The notes beneath the pieces were generated by a model that saw only the letters and a program-made list of their open reading frames with translations, made no database searches and was not told the origin of the DNA. Below, piece by piece: positions 1 through 8,886 of a DNA stretch of 64,000 bases (its first letter is position 1; every line of letters begins with the position of its first letter). The stretch spans positions 1 through 64,000 of the forward strand of contig DXHR01000025.1 in NCBI GenBank assembly GCA_019113295.1. The letters run 5' to 3'. Source of the DNA: Candidatus Salinicoccus stercoripullorum (GTDB taxonomy: Bacteria > Bacillota > Bacilli > Staphylococcales > Salinicoccaceae). A program made the position numbers and the translations under genes.

Positions 1-66
1 GGCGAGGACATACAAATCTACTATACACCGATCATGATGAAAGATGATGCTGTATATACATTTTAA
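1..66 (+). CDS. 3' end of an unidentified gene (partial)
   Basis: Reading from base 1 in frame gives 21 codons ending at a TAA at 64-66, with the peptide end MMKDDAVYTF. The gene starts outside the window. I do not recognise the family from so short a tail, and the open frame could be chance. It lies upstream of the cspA promoter on the same strand. Confidence 0.35.
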   Translation, partial: GEDIQIYYTPIMMKDDAVYTF

Positions 67-102
67 AATTTAAGAACAAAGGGAAATCCTTCAAAGATTG
101 GT

Positions 103-131
103 TTGCAATATTCTGATTCATGGCGTATAAT
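103..131 (+). promoter_or_regulatory. cspA promoter
   Basis: A TTGCAA -35 box (103-108) and a TATAAT -10 box (126-131) are separated by exactly 17 bases. A start near 138 would give an untranslated leader of about 100 bases before the cspA start codon. A long leader is typical of cold-shock genes, where it senses temperature and controls translation; that role here is inferred. Confidence 0.75.
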
Positions 132-239
132 TGGTAGTGCAATAGGCATTATTATACAGTTGAGGCGTATTAAGACTTAATACATTTGTCTTCTCTGAGT
201 AATTTGCATATTGAATATCGTCTTTGGAGGATTTAATTA

Positions 240-440
240 ATGAAACAAGGTACAGTAAAATGGTTCAACGCAGAAAAAGGTTTCGGCTTCATCGAAATTG
301 AAGGCGAAAACGACGTATTCGTTCACTTCTCAGCTATCAACCAAGAGGGCTACAAATCCCTCGAAGAAGGACAATCAGTTGAATTTGAAGTAGTTGAAGG
401 CGACCGCGGCCCACAGGCTGCAAACGTTGTTAAACTATAA
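240..440 (+). CDS. cspA: Cold-shock protein, CspA/CspB family
   Basis: This 66-residue protein is a single cold-shock domain, the usual size for Firmicute Csp proteins. It carries the RNP1-like motif KGFGFIE (residues about 15-21) and the RNP2-like motif VFVHFSAI (about 26-33), which bind single-stranded RNA or DNA. The family acts as a cytoplasmic RNA chaperone that melts secondary structure at low temperature. The ATG at 240 follows GGAGG at 226-230 with good spacing. It is transcribed alone from its own promoter with a long leader and faces the lysine operon. The pairing of cspA with lysA is also found in Staphylococcus aureus. No odd residues were seen. Confidence 0.97.
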   Translation: MKQGTVKWFNAEKGFGFIEIEGENDVFVHFSAINQEGYKSLEEGQSVEFEVVEGDRGPQAANVVKL

Positions 441-476
441 TATAAATCATTTAAATGTAAATTGATTTGTATCATC

Positions 477-512
477 AAAACCTCCCGGACAAAATGTCCG
501 GGAGGTTTTCTT
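477..512. terminator. Bidirectional terminator between cspA and lysA
   Basis: A perfect stem with arms CCTCCCGGAC and GTCCGGGAGG (481-505) is flanked by A-run and T-run on both sides. It can therefore stop cspA transcription on the plus strand and the lysine operon on the minus strand. Confidence 0.93.
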
Positions 513-523
513 AATTATCCGAT

Positions 524-1786
524 TTATAATACGTCGTTTTCTATGAGCTGCTCAAGCGTCTGTCTCCGGATGACCGGACGTATCCCTTCATCATCCACAA
601 AAACGACTGCCGGCTTTGCCATCTGGTTATAGTTGGATGCCATGGAGTAGTGATACGCGCCCGTAGTTTTCACCGCCAGCAGATCTCCCCGCTTCAAATC
701 CGCAGGTATGGTCAGATGTTTACCTATGATATCGCCGGATTCACATAGTTTGCCGACTACGTTCGTCTCAGCGTTACCGCCGTTTGTTCTGTTTACAGGG
801 ATTACATCATATTGTGCATCGTACAGCGGTGTCCTGAGATGATCGCTCATCCCGCCGTCAATGGAAACATATTTTGAAACACCCGGTATCTCTTTGATTA
901 CACCGACCTCGTAAACAGTCGTGCCGGCTTCAGCTATGATGGATCTTCCAGGTTCTATCATCACATGGGGCAGGGGATAACCATACTTTTCTGCCAATGC
1001 TTTCAGTTTATCGGTAATGCTTCTGAGTCCGGATTCAATGGGGAAGCGTCGATCCCCTTCAATGTACTTTACACCGTAGCCTCCTCCCATATTCAGCACT
1101 TCAATATCTATCGATGAATCCGAAAGCCACGAGTATACTGCCTCCAGTGCATTGAGGAAAGGAGATTCGGTGGAAAGCTGGCTTCCCAGGTGATAATGGA
1201 TGCCCCTGAAGTTCAGATGGCGGCTTTCCCTGATGGCATCGATTGCCTCGAGAGCTGAACCATTATGTATTGAAAGTCCGAATTTACTGTCTTCCTGACC
1301 GGTCTGGATGAATTCATGTGTGTCCACATCCACTCCCGGATTGATGCGCAGCAGCACATCGATGTTCTCAGTGGCAATGCTGTCGATCAGTGCAACTTCA
1401 TCGAGGGCATCGACTACTATAAGGCCAATCCCAGAATCAAGAGCATATTCCACTTCCTGTACTGTCTTATTATTCCCGTGAAAATGAATATCCCGAGCCT
1501 TGAAACCCGCTTTGAGTGCCGTATAGAGTTCACCTTGAGAAACTACGTCAAGCTTCATTTTTTCATCGGCAAGGAGCTTTACCATCTGGACAGACGTAAA
1601 CGCTTTGGACGCATACGAAATGGAATAGTCAAGACCCGCCTCCTCAAGCACCTGGTGATATTTCCGGCACTGGTTTCTGATCATATTCTCATCGTATACG
1701 AAAAGAGGAGTGCCGTAATCACTTGCGATGCCGGTTAAACCATGACCGTTTACAGACAGTTCATTATTGATGTATTCCAATGTCAT
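524..1786 (-). CDS. lysA: Diaminopimelate decarboxylase
   Basis: LysA decarboxylates meso-diaminopimelate to L-lysine, the last step of the pathway. The protein has 420 residues, the normal length. It shows the fold III PLP domain with the Schiff-base lysine in SYASK (Lys61), the glycine-rich phosphate loop GGGYG (about 233), EPGRS, and a C-terminal active-site CESGD. The ATG at 1786 follows AAGGTGAT and lies inside the end of alr, so translation is probably coupled. It is the last gene of the operon. In an organism whose wall uses lysine at position 3, this supplies both protein and wall lysine (inference). Confidence 0.96.
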   Translation of the reverse strand: MTLEYINNELSVNGHGLTGIASDYGTPLFVYDENMIRNQCRKYHQVLEEAGLDYSISYASKAFTSVQMVKLLADEKMKLDVVSQGELYTALKAGFKARDIHFHGNNKTVQEVEYALDSGIGLIVVDALDEVALIDSIATENIDVLLRINPGVDVDTHEFIQTGQEDSKFGLSIHNGSALEAIDAIRESRHLNFRGIHYHLGSQLSTESPFLNALEAVYSWLSDSSIDIEVLNMGGGYGVKYIEGDRRFPIESGLRSITDKLKALAEKYGYPLPHVMIEPGRSIIAEAGTTVYEVGVIKEIPGVSKYVSIDGGMSDHLRTPLYDAQYDVIPVNRTNGGNAETNVVGKLCESGDIIGKHLTIPADLKRGDLLAVKTTGAYHYSMASNYNQMAKPAVVFVDDEGIRPVIRRQTLEQLIENDVL

Positions 1787-2852
1787 TTAAAATCACCTTT
1801 TTCAAAGATTGATAATTCAGTGCGCCCAGCTGTTCGGAGTTGGCCCCGACACCTTTAGCCGTAAATTCATCGATTCTCATTTCATTGCTGTATAATATCA
1901 CTTCATCGCTTGGAGAAACTGCTCCGTCGATTTCCACAATCATATGGCTCATCATGAGAGATTTTATCGGATATCTTCTGCCGTCTATCATGCAGTCAAA
2001 TGCAGCACGCTTCCTTAATAGGCCGTCACCGTAGCCGATATCGACGACAGCGATCCTTCTATCTCCATCCGGTTCATATGAGCCTCCGTAGCCACACTTC
2101 TGATCCGATCTGATATTTCTTATCTGGACAATTTCCGCCTTCAGTTCAAGACTTTGAATAAAATCCGTTTCAGGGAGGCTGTAGTAGGGACGTGAGCCGT
2201 ATAGGCTGATGCCGAGCCTCAGATGGGTATGCCCATCCAAAATACCGTCCCGGGCGAAGCTTGCGCTGTTCTGGGCGTGTACAATATCAAAGGTATATCC
2301 TGACCCGGCCAACGTTTCCAGAAGTCCGAGCCACATGCCGCGCTCAATTTCATATTCATCCATTTCCAGTTCATCGGCGTAGCCGAAATGTGTCCATATC
2401 CCTTTGATACGCATCCGCTCAGCCGGTTCAAGCGTTTTCTGATGCTCCATCGCTTCAATCATGTCTGATGCATCTTCGAATCCGGACCGGTTGAAAAGTC
2501 CTGCAAACTCAAGATGCACATTGATCCCGGCGAGTGCTTCATGATATTCATAATAATATTCCAAAGAGGGCAGTGTGATGTGAAATCCATATTCACGCAC
2601 CGTTTCGAAATCCCTGACCGGATTCATCATGAATATCATGGAGCCAGGCACATATGAACGGATACGTTTGGCTTCTTCCAGGGAAGTGGTGGCAAATGAA
2701 CGGATACCCGCTTCCCAAAAAGCCTTGACAGCAAACTCCAATCCGTAGTTATATGCATTGTTCTTTACAACCGCAATAGTGTCCCTGCCACCGGCGGAAT
2801 ATTTTGCTGTTTCAATGAATTGTTCCCTGTCAATTGTGAGTATTCCACCCAT
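1764..2852 (-). CDS. alr2: Alanine racemase paralogue of the lysine operon
   Basis: This is a PLP-dependent fold III racemase of about 362 residues. The PLP lysine is in AVVKNNAYNYG (Lys30) and the catalytic tyrosine region reads YGGSY, followed by IGYGDGLLR. The start at 2852 was chosen because AAGGAAG sits eight bases before it; a GTG further upstream at 2861 overlaps that site. The gene lies between dapL and lysA, as alr2 does in the S. aureus dap operon. Whether it makes D-alanine for the wall or acts on another amino acid is unknown; AYNYG differs from the common AYGHG. It overlaps the start of lysA. Confidence 0.88.
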   Translation of the reverse strand: MGGILTIDREQFIETAKYSAGGRDTIAVVKNNAYNYGLEFAVKAFWEAGIRSFATTSLEEAKRIRSYVPGSMIFMMNPVRDFETVREYGFHITLPSLEYYYEYHEALAGINVHLEFAGLFNRSGFEDASDMIEAMEHQKTLEPAERMRIKGIWTHFGYADELEMDEYEIERGMWLGLLETLAGSGYTFDIVHAQNSASFARDGILDGHTHLRLGISLYGSRPYYSLPETDFIQSLELKAEIVQIRNIRSDQKCGYGGSYEPDGDRRIAVVDIGYGDGLLRKRAAFDCMIDGRRYPIKSLMMSHMIVEIDGAVSPSDEVILYSNEMRIDEFTAKGVGANSEQLGALNYQSLKKVILNDIGIHQ

Positions 2853-2866
2853 CTGAAACACTTCCT

Positions 2867-4003
2867 TTACACACTGTTTAGTATGGATTCGTAGTAGTCC
2901 GCCACATCTATGAGCACTTTTTCATCGAAGTTGAATGTGGACGTATGCAGACTCCCTGTATATCCTTTATCTTCGTTCCTGCTTCCAAAAAACACAAAAT
3001 AGGAGGGGGCGAGTTTATTATAAAAACTGAAATCCTCCCCGAAAAGATAGGGCTTGTCCTTATCGACCGCTTCCATCTTCAAATTAGCCAAAGCCTCATC
3101 CACTGTGATTCTGAGTGACTCATCATTCCTCACCGGCGGATAGCCCTCATTGAATGTCACCTTTACTTCTGCACCAAAAAGGCTCCCCGCAGTTTCACCC
3201 AGCAGCTGCAGCCGGTCTTTTATCACTTCGAGATCCCCAGGTGCATAAGTTCTGATCGTACCTTCGATATAGCCCCGGCTTGCAACCGTATTGATCGCTT
3301 CTCCCGCATTCATATTTCCTATATGGATGATGTTCCTGTTGAGTCCATCCAGATGAAAATGCTGCATTTGGGAAACCTGGGTCGACAGGTGCATCAGCAC
3401 TTCTATGGCCGAGATACCCTGATGCTTTGAAGCGACATGGCTGGATTCACCAGCTATATAGAAACGGTATTCAGTGGCGCTTGCTGTAATGGGTCCATCC
3501 CTGAGCATGACTTTCCCCTCATCTTCATCCGGCATAAGGTGGATACCAAAAATGGCTTCCACTTTCTCCCTGGGTGTCCAGGATCTGAGCAGCTGATCCG
3601 CCCCGGCAGCCGTTTCCTCGGATGGCTGGAATATGAATACAACATTATGGGGGAGAGCCCCTCTATCCTTTAAAATCCTGCACCGCTTTACAAAGAGCAT
3701 CAGGGCGGTGGTATGACCGTCATGTCCACATGCATGCATCCTGTTGTCAGTCTTGCTTCTGAATTCCACATCGTTTTCTTCATGGATGGGCAGTGCATCA
3801 ATATCAGCCCTGAAGGCAAATGTGCGGTCTGAATTCCCATCCAGATATGCAACGACCCCTGTCTCCAGGGGACGTTCATAAGGAATATTAAATTCATCGA
3901 GGAATTTTATGATATGCGCCGTTGTCTGTATTTCTTCCATGCTTGTTTCAGGAATCTGATGCAACAGTCTCCGGTGACTAACTGCAAAATCAAGCTCAGT
4001 CAT
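2867..4003 (-). CDS. dapL: N-acetyldiaminopimelate deacetylase (M20 amidohydrolase)
   Basis: This enzyme removes acetate from N-acetyl-LL-diaminopimelate in the acetylase branch of lysine synthesis. The 378-residue protein belongs to the M20 family: the metal site [11 protein letters not shown] (about 65-75), MHACGHDGH (89-97) and PSEETAAGA (about 131) are present, with a dimerisation domain in the middle and a histidine-containing LHTSTF near the end. It follows dapD with an 8-base overlap and uses GAGGAA as ribosome binding site. S. aureus records label the equivalent gene hipO. Position after an acetyltransferase dapD supports substrate assignment over a generic hippurate hydrolase. Confidence 0.92.
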   Translation of the reverse strand: MTELDFAVSHRRLLHQIPETSMEEIQTTAHIIKFLDEFNIPYERPLETGVVAYLDGNSDRTFAFRADIDALPIHEENDVEFRSKTDNRMHACGHDGHTTALMLFVKRCRILKDRGALPHNVVFIFQPSEETAAGADQLLRSWTPREKVEAIFGIHLMPDEDEGKVMLRDGPITASATEYRFYIAGESSHVASKHQGISAIEVLMHLSTQVSQMQHFHLDGLNRNIIHIGNMNAGEAINTVASRGYIEGTIRTYAPGDLEVIKDRLQLLGETAGSLFGAEVKVTFNEGYPPVRNDESLRITVDEALANLKMEAVDKDKPYLFGEDFSFYNKLAPSYFVFFGSRNEDKGYTGSLHTSTFNFDEKVLIDVADYYESILNSV

Positions 4004-4712
4004 TCAATTTCCTCAATGCTGAGACGATTTCACGTTTCGAACTGTCAACATCCTGAGACTGCTTGATCACTTTTGCCGGCGTACCCGCTACTACCGCACC
4101 GGCAGGTACATCATCAGTGACAATTGCGCCCGCAGCAACGATGGCACCCGCACCGACTCTGACGCCTTCCAGGACCACTGCATTCGCACCGATCAGCACA
4201 TCGTCTTCGATCACTACCGGGGATGCACTCGGCGGTTCAATAACACCTGCCAGGACAGCACCTGAACCGACGTGTACGTTTTTACCTGTAACTGCACGGC
4301 CGCCGAGGGAGGCATTCATATCAATCATTGTGCCTTCTCCGACGATTGCACCGATGTTGATCGTCGCACCCATCATGACAACCGCGCCATCTTCGATCAC
4401 TGCATTTTCACGGATGAAAGCCCCGGGCTCTATTCGTGCATTTGTCGCTGAGAGGTCTTTCAATGGAATCGCTGAATTCCTTCTGTCCATTTCCACCTCT
4501 ACATCTTCAATAATATCTTCATTGGTATCCTGGAAAACTTTCCAGTCTGCATAGTCTCCGAAAACTGTTTTGGAATTGTCACTGCCGAATACTTTCAGTG
4601 TATCGGGGAAGGAAACACCTTCAAAATTACCATTTACGTAGACCTTCACCGGTGTCACCTTGTGTGCATCGCTGATATACTGGATGATTTCTTCTGCTGT
4701 AAAGTTTTCCAT
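3996..4712 (-). CDS. dapD: Tetrahydrodipicolinate N-acetyltransferase
   Basis: The enzyme acetylates tetrahydrodipicolinate using acetyl-CoA. After an N-terminal DapH-type domain of about 80 residues comes a left-handed beta helix of hexapeptide repeats ([24 protein letters not shown] and so on), then the typical AGTPAKVI end. The start at 4712 (MENFTAEEI) was chosen because GAGGAGAG precedes it at 4720-4727 and it does not overlap dapB; an upstream in-frame ATG at 4757 would add 15 unrelated residues. Length is then 238 residues, close to the family norm. Confidence 0.95.
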   Translation of the reverse strand: MENFTAEEIIQYISDAHKVTPVKVYVNGNFEGVSFPDTLKVFGSDNSKTVFGDYADWKVFQDTNEDIIEDVEVEMDRRNSAIPLKDLSATNARIEPGAFIRENAVIEDGAVVMMGATINIGAIVGEGTMIDMNASLGGRAVTGKNVHVGSGAVLAGVIEPPSASPVVIEDDVLIGANAVVLEGVRVGAGAIVAAGAIVTDDVPAGAVVAGTPAKVIKQSQDVDSSKREIVSALRKLND

Positions 4713-4716
4713 TGTA

Positions 4717-5448
4717 CTATCTCTCCTCGAATAAATTATTATAGTCATAAAATCCATCTGAATGCTTTACCAGTTCATTTGCCGCTTTCAGGGCACCATT
4801 TGAAAATATCTCTTTTGACTGCGCCTGATGACTGATTTCAATCACTTCATCTTCTTTTGCAAAAATAACATCATGGGTGCCAACGATCGAACCGCCCCGG
4901 ATTGCACTGACACCTATTTCTTCAGGTTTTCTCTTCTCGTGGATATCGGATCTGTCATAAACAGGGTAGCTGCCGTCACGATGGTCCATTGCCGTATCCA
5001 GAAGTTTCACCATTGTGCCGCTCGGTGCATCCACTTTCCTGTTGTGATGACGTTCCACCATTTCAAGATCGAATTCATCAAGCATCGACAGAGCTTTTTT
5101 CAGTACCTCGTTCATGACATGGACACCGTAGCTCATATTGGCGCTGAAGAACACCGGCGTATCTGTACTTTTTGCCTTCAGACTGTCGAGGATCTTCTCT
5201 TTATCACCGGTCGTCGCGATGACAAGCGGCGTCTTCACTTCATCTTCGAGCAATGGAAGTATGAGGTCCGGATGTGAAAAGTCTATCGCCACATCCGCAT
5301 CTGCCGCATCAATCGATTCGAATACTGGGTAGGGTACATCCCGGTCTTTGTCCCTTAAAATGATGCCGGCTATTTCATGTCCCTCCTCTTCGGCAAGTCT
5401 CGCTGTAATCTTATTCATTGTGCCGTAACCTATGAGAAGAATTCTCAT
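4717..5448 (-). CDS. dapB: 4-hydroxy-tetrahydrodipicolinate reductase
   Basis: DapB reduces the dapA product with NAD(P)H. The protein is 243 residues. It begins with a Rossmann nucleotide loop, IGYGTMN (6-12), and has the catalytic signature [14 protein letters not shown] (about 132-145), where the second histidine and the lysine are the usual catalytic residues. It overlaps dapA by four bases (ATGA type), so the two are translationally coupled, and is followed after four bases by the dapD start. Confidence 0.95.
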   Translation of the reverse strand: MRILLIGYGTMNKITARLAEEEGHEIAGIILRDKDRDVPYPVFESIDAADADVAIDFSHPDLILPLLEDEVKTPLVIATTGDKEKILDSLKAKSTDTPVFFSANMSYGVHVMNEVLKKALSMLDEFDLEMVERHHNRKVDAPSGTMVKLLDTAMDHRDGSYPVYDRSDIHEKRKPEEIGVSAIRGGSIVGTHDVIFAKEDEVIEISHQAQSKEIFSNGALKAANELVKHSDGFYDYNNLFEER

Positions 5449-6338
5449 ACCAGCGTTCCCTCCCTGAACTGTCTGAGTGTTCCTATGACTTCGTCCAGTG
5501 CATCGTTCTCGAGCGGGATGAGAGGCAGCCTCAGTTCGTTGTTCCCGTATCCGAGTTCTGCAGTCATGGCTTTAACCGGAATCGGATTTACATCAATTTG
5601 TACTGCTCTGATCATCGGCATTACGCGGGTGAACCTCTCCTGTGCCGATGTGTCACCATCCTGGATACGTTCATAGACATCCTGCAGCTCACCGGGGATG
5701 ATATTGCCGACCACCGAGATAAGCCCTTTGCCGCCCAGTTTCACAAAGTCATGCATATTATCGTCGTTGCCGCTGTAGAGTACAAAGTCCTGGTTTTCTG
5801 TAAGTGCAAGGACTTCCCTGGTGTATTCAAGATCTCCCACTGCATCTTTCAGAGCGACGATGTTCCTGTGGCCGCTCAACTCACGTACCGTTTCCGGTTC
5901 TATCGTCATACCTGTTCTTCCCGGGACATTGTACAGTACAGCCGGCAGTTCTGTATTGTCCGCAATCGCCGTGAAGTGGCGCACCAGTCCCCGCTGATTG
6001 CTTTTGTTGTAGTAGGGGGTGATGAGCATAACTGCATCCGCACCGATTTTTTCAGCATATTTCGTAAGTTCGATGGAGGCGCTCGTCGAATTTGTACCTG
6101 TTCCGGCGATGACGGGCACACGGCCGTCCACAGTCTCGACACCGACACGGAGCAGTTCACGGATTTCCTCCATCCTCAAAGTAGGGGACTCCCCGGTCGT
6201 GCCGTTGATGATGAGTGCCTGTGCATTATTTTCTATCAAATACTCAATATGATTCCTGAATGCCCCATAGTCGATTACATCATTTCGGAACGGTGTGGTC
6301 ATTGCAACTCCAATACCTTCGAAAATTACAGTATTCAT
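5445..6338 (-). CDS. dapA: 4-hydroxy-tetrahydrodipicolinate synthase
   Basis: DapA condenses pyruvate with aspartate semialdehyde, the first committed step to lysine and diaminopimelate. This 297-residue TIM barrel shows GTTGES (46-51), the tyrosine in LYNVPGRTG (Tyr136) and the Schiff-base lysine in VALKDA (Lys164). The ATG follows GGGAG. It stands between asd and dapB in the operon. Gram-positive DapA enzymes are often insensitive to lysine; feedback here more likely works through LysC and the riboswitch (inference). Confidence 0.96.
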   Translation of the reverse strand: MNTVIFEGIGVAMTTPFRNDVIDYGAFRNHIEYLIENNAQALIINGTTGESPTLRMEEIRELLRVGVETVDGRVPVIAGTGTNSTSASIELTKYAEKIGADAVMLITPYYNKSNQRGLVRHFTAIADNTELPAVLYNVPGRTGMTIEPETVRELSGHRNIVALKDAVGDLEYTREVLALTENQDFVLYSGNDDNMHDFVKLGGKGLISVVGNIIPGELQDVYERIQDGDTSAQERFTRVMPMIRAVQIDVNPIPVKAMTAELGYGNNELRLPLIPLENDALDEVIGTLRQFREGTLV

Positions 6339-6344
6339 AATGAA

Positions 6345-7325
6345 TTACTCCCTTTCCATAATTTGTTTGAGAATTTGAACTGAATTCTGAGCGGCACCTT
6401 TCAGTATATTATCCGCAGTGCACCATACATGGAATGTGTTCTCTAAGGAATCGTCCCGTCTGATCCGGCCGACAAACACTTCCGGTCTTCCTGTAGACTC
6501 AAGAGGCATTGGATACTCGCTGTTTTCAGGATTGTCCACAAGTGTGATGTGAGGGAGGTTCCTGAATGCATTCCTTACTTCTTCTTCTGTTGCATCATTT
6601 TCAAGTGTCACATTCATGTGGACGCTGTGAGAGTTAGATACCGGAACCCTTACGCATGTGGCCGACACCGCAAGACCCGGCAGTTCAAGTATCTTCCTGG
6701 TTTCATCAATCATCTTCTGTTCTTCTTTTGTATAGCCATTTTCAAGAAACACATCAATATGCGGAAGTACATTGTCATGAATCGGATGGGGATAGGTCGT
6801 CGGCGCTTCCCCTCTGGCGCCTTCCTCGAGGTCCCGGAGACCACCGGATCCGGAACCTGACACTGCCTGATAAGTCGTATAGTTGACACGTTTCAGACCA
6901 AATAATTCCTTAAGGGGCTGGAGCGCCACAACGGACTGTATCGTTGAACAGTTCGGGTTCGCGATAATCTTCCTGTCAAGCCTCGGTGCATTTATCTCCG
7001 GCACGATCAGGTCAATATCCTCATGCATCCGCCACTGGCTGGAGTTGTCGATTACAATTGAACCATTCTCTTCAAACAGAGGGGCAAACTGTCTGCTTGT
7101 GGCACCTCCGGCACTCATCACCACATAATCGAATCTCTGTGTCGGTGTTTCGTCAGTCAGTTCCTGTACCGTCAGCTCTTCATCCATAACCTGAAGTTTC
7201 TTTCCGGCTGAACGGGCTGATGACAACAGCGTGATTTCATCCGCCTCGATACCATATTGCTCAAACATCTCGATCATCTTTGTTCCGACAACACCTGTTG
7301 CTCCTACAATTGCTACTTTTACCAT
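6345..7325 (-). CDS. asd: Aspartate-semialdehyde dehydrogenase
   Basis: Asd reduces aspartyl phosphate to aspartate semialdehyde with NADPH. The N-terminal nucleotide loop reads VGATGVVG (7-14) and the catalytic cysteine lies in NPNCSTIQ (Cys126). The start at 7325 gives better spacing from AGGAGG than the ATG two codons upstream at 7331. Product length is 326 residues, normal for the family. It is second in the operon, 18 bases after the lysC stop. The product also feeds threonine and methionine synthesis. Confidence 0.95.
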   Translation of the reverse strand: MVKVAIVGATGVVGTKMIEMFEQYGIEADEITLLSSARSAGKKLQVMDEELTVQELTDETPTQRFDYVVMSAGGATSRQFAPLFEENGSIVIDNSSQWRMHEDIDLIVPEINAPRLDRKIIANPNCSTIQSVVALQPLKELFGLKRVNYTTYQAVSGSGSGGLRDLEEGARGEAPTTYPHPIHDNVLPHIDVFLENGYTKEEQKMIDETRKILELPGLAVSATCVRVPVSNSHSVHMNVTLENDATEEEVRNAFRNLPHITLVDNPENSEYPMPLESTGRPEVFVGRIRRDDSLENTFHVWCTADNILKGAAQNSVQILKQIMERE

Positions 7326-7343
7326 TGACATTCTCCTCCTGAT

Positions 7344-8546
7344 TTATAGATCAAATGCGGCGGCAAATGATTCCACTGCATGTTTACCGTGTTCTTTATC
7401 AACGACATAGGAAATGCTGATCTCGGATGTCGTTGTCTGATAAAATCTGATGCCTGAGTCATTAAGTGCCATGAAAGCTTTCGAAGCGACCCCCGACATA
7501 TCCCGCATCCCTGAACCGATGATCGAAACTTTGCAAAGGCGTGTTTCCATGGTCAGTGACATGTCAGGGTGGAGCAGCCTCATCTCAGTGAATATCTGAT
7601 CCAGACGGGCCGATTCAGCATCCTTCACTGTAAATGACAACTGGAATCCTTCGCTCCCTGACATCTGTGAAATCATATCCACATTGATGGATTCCTCATC
7701 GAATTTCTTAAAGAGATCGAAAATCAGCATCGATTCGGCACATGGTTCAAAAACAGTTGCATGGATGATATCTTCATCCAAAGCAGCGCCAACCACCGCT
7801 TTCCTTTCGAGCACTTCAGTTTCCTGCATAATCCATGTTCCTTTCTCCTCCGATAATGTTCTTCCCAGATACAGCGGGATGGAATGGTTCTTCGCAATCT
7901 CAATACTACGTGTTTCCAGGACTCCCGCGCCGAGAGCGCTCATTTCCATCATCTCGTCATAGGAAATACTGTAAATCCGTTTTGCATGTTCGTAAACTCT
8001 CGGATCCGTTGCATAGACACCGTCGACATCTGTATAGATTTCACAGGGCATTCCGCAGCTCGCCGCAATTGCCACTGCAGTAGTATCGGAGCCTCCGCGC
8101 CCCAGGGTCGTGATTTCATTCTGTTCATTCACTCCCTGAAATCCGGCAACGACCAGCACGTCGTTTTCCTGCAGTGCACTTAACAGACATGATTTATCAA
8201 TCTCCGAAATCCTGCTTTTCATATGACTGCCGAACGTTTTGATGCCTGCCTGGAAACCCGTCATTGCCTTTGTTCTTACTCCAAGATCCTCGAGCACTAT
8301 CGAAAGATAGGAAATCGTCTGCTGTTCCCCGGTTGTGACGAGAAGGGCAATATGATCGTCTTTCGGGGCGGGGGAGAGACTTTTCACATTGGAAAGCAGT
8401 TCGTCCGTCGTTCCGCCCATCGCGCTGACCACAACAATGAGTTTCTCGCCCAGAATTGTCCGGTCCCGGAGGGACCCCGCAATTTCTCTGATCTTATCAA
8501 AATCTCCAACTGAAGTACCGCCAAATTTCAAAACACTGTTTTCCAT
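7344..8546 (-). CDS. lysC: Aspartokinase
   Basis: LysC phosphorylates aspartate at the entry of the aspartate pathway. The N-terminal kinase domain starts with VLKFGGTSVGD (about 5-15) and includes GRGGSDTTA (about 150-158); two ACT domains occupy the last 150 residues and would bind the feedback amino acid. The start at 8546 (MENSVLKFG) directly follows AGGAGG with only four bases between; an in-frame ATG at 8570 would add eight residues upstream of that site. Product is 400 residues. It is the first gene of the operon, right after the riboswitch attenuator. Confidence 0.95.
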   Translation of the reverse strand: MENSVLKFGGTSVGDFDKIREIAGSLRDRTILGEKLIVVVSAMGGTTDELLSNVKSLSPAPKDDHIALLVTTGEQQTISYLSIVLEDLGVRTKAMTGFQAGIKTFGSHMKSRISEIDKSCLLSALQENDVLVVAGFQGVNEQNEITTLGRGGSDTTAVAIAASCGMPCEIYTDVDGVYATDPRVYEHAKRIYSISYDEMMEMSALGAGVLETRSIEIAKNHSIPLYLGRTLSEEKGTWIMQETEVLERKAVVGAALDEDIIHATVFEPCAESMLIFDLFKKFDEESINVDMISQMSGSEGFQLSFTVKDAESARLDQIFTEMRLLHPDMSLTMETRLCKVSIIGSGMRDMSGVASKAFMALNDSGIRFYQTTTSEISISYVVDKEHGKHAVESFAAAFDL

Positions 8547-8576
8547 ATGTCCTCCTGTAATAGAAGGCACTCACTC

Positions 8577-8613
8577 AATAAAAAAACAAGCCCGGCGGAA
8601 TGCCGGACTTGTT
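8577..8613 (-). terminator. Attenuator hairpin of the lysine riboswitch
   Basis: On the minus strand the arms AACAAGTCCGGC and GCCGGGCTTGTT (8586-8613, one G-T mismatch pair) are followed by a run of seven T. It lies between the aptamer and lysC, so it is the switchable terminator of the operon rather than an end-of-operon signal. Confidence 0.92.
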
Positions 8614-8631
8614 ATAAATTTATCTACAAGT
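8607..8631 (-). promoter_or_regulatory. Anti-terminator helix of the lysine riboswitch
   Basis: ACTTGT just after the aptamer (8626-8631) is exactly complementary to ACAAGT (8607-8612), which forms the 5' arm of the attenuator. Inner bases ATAA and TTAT can extend the helix. Pairing would block the terminator when lysine is scarce. Confidence 0.65.
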
Positions 8632-8797
8632 GATGCACTCCATTATTCAAAAAATAATGACAAACCTGTAGCTCTTAACCACCAGATCCAACGGAGCCCT
8701 GCTGCAACAGGAAACCATTTCGGCATCGCACCCTTTCACACGCCCCAGTTCGCAGACTGTCTCGAGCGGTTACTGATGATTGATGCGCCTCATCCAT
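8626..8797 (-). promoter_or_regulatory. Lysine riboswitch (L box)
   Basis: On the minus strand the leader shows the lysine aptamer core in order: GAGGCGCATCA near the 5' end, AGTA, GTGTGAAAGGGTGCGATGCCGAAA in two contiguous pieces around 8703-8726, CTGGTGG, and a closing strand GAGTGCATC that pairs with GGCGCATC to make P1. The same blocks occur in the Bacillus subtilis lysC leader. The aptamer binds lysine and favours the downstream terminator. This explains the 340-base gap between lysC and the next gene. Confidence 0.93.
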
Positions 8798-8821
8798 ATT
8801 TACTATTTAGTTATAAATGTC

Positions 8822-8850
8822 ATTATACATAGAACTCATGGCTCTGTAAA
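8822..8850 (-). promoter_or_regulatory. Promoter of the lysine operon
   Basis: Minus-strand TTTACA (8845-8850) and a perfect TATAAT (8822-8827) are 17 bases apart, about 25 bases before the riboswitch begins. Confidence 0.85.
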
Positions 8851-8886
8851 CTCATTTGTTGAAATTTTGTATAATTGTCTAAAAAC

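Noticed and set aside
4063-4554. 163-codon Thr/Pro/Ala-rich frame antisense to dapD
   Set aside because: The regular composition comes from reading the hexapeptide repeat region of dapD backward, not from a real surface protein.
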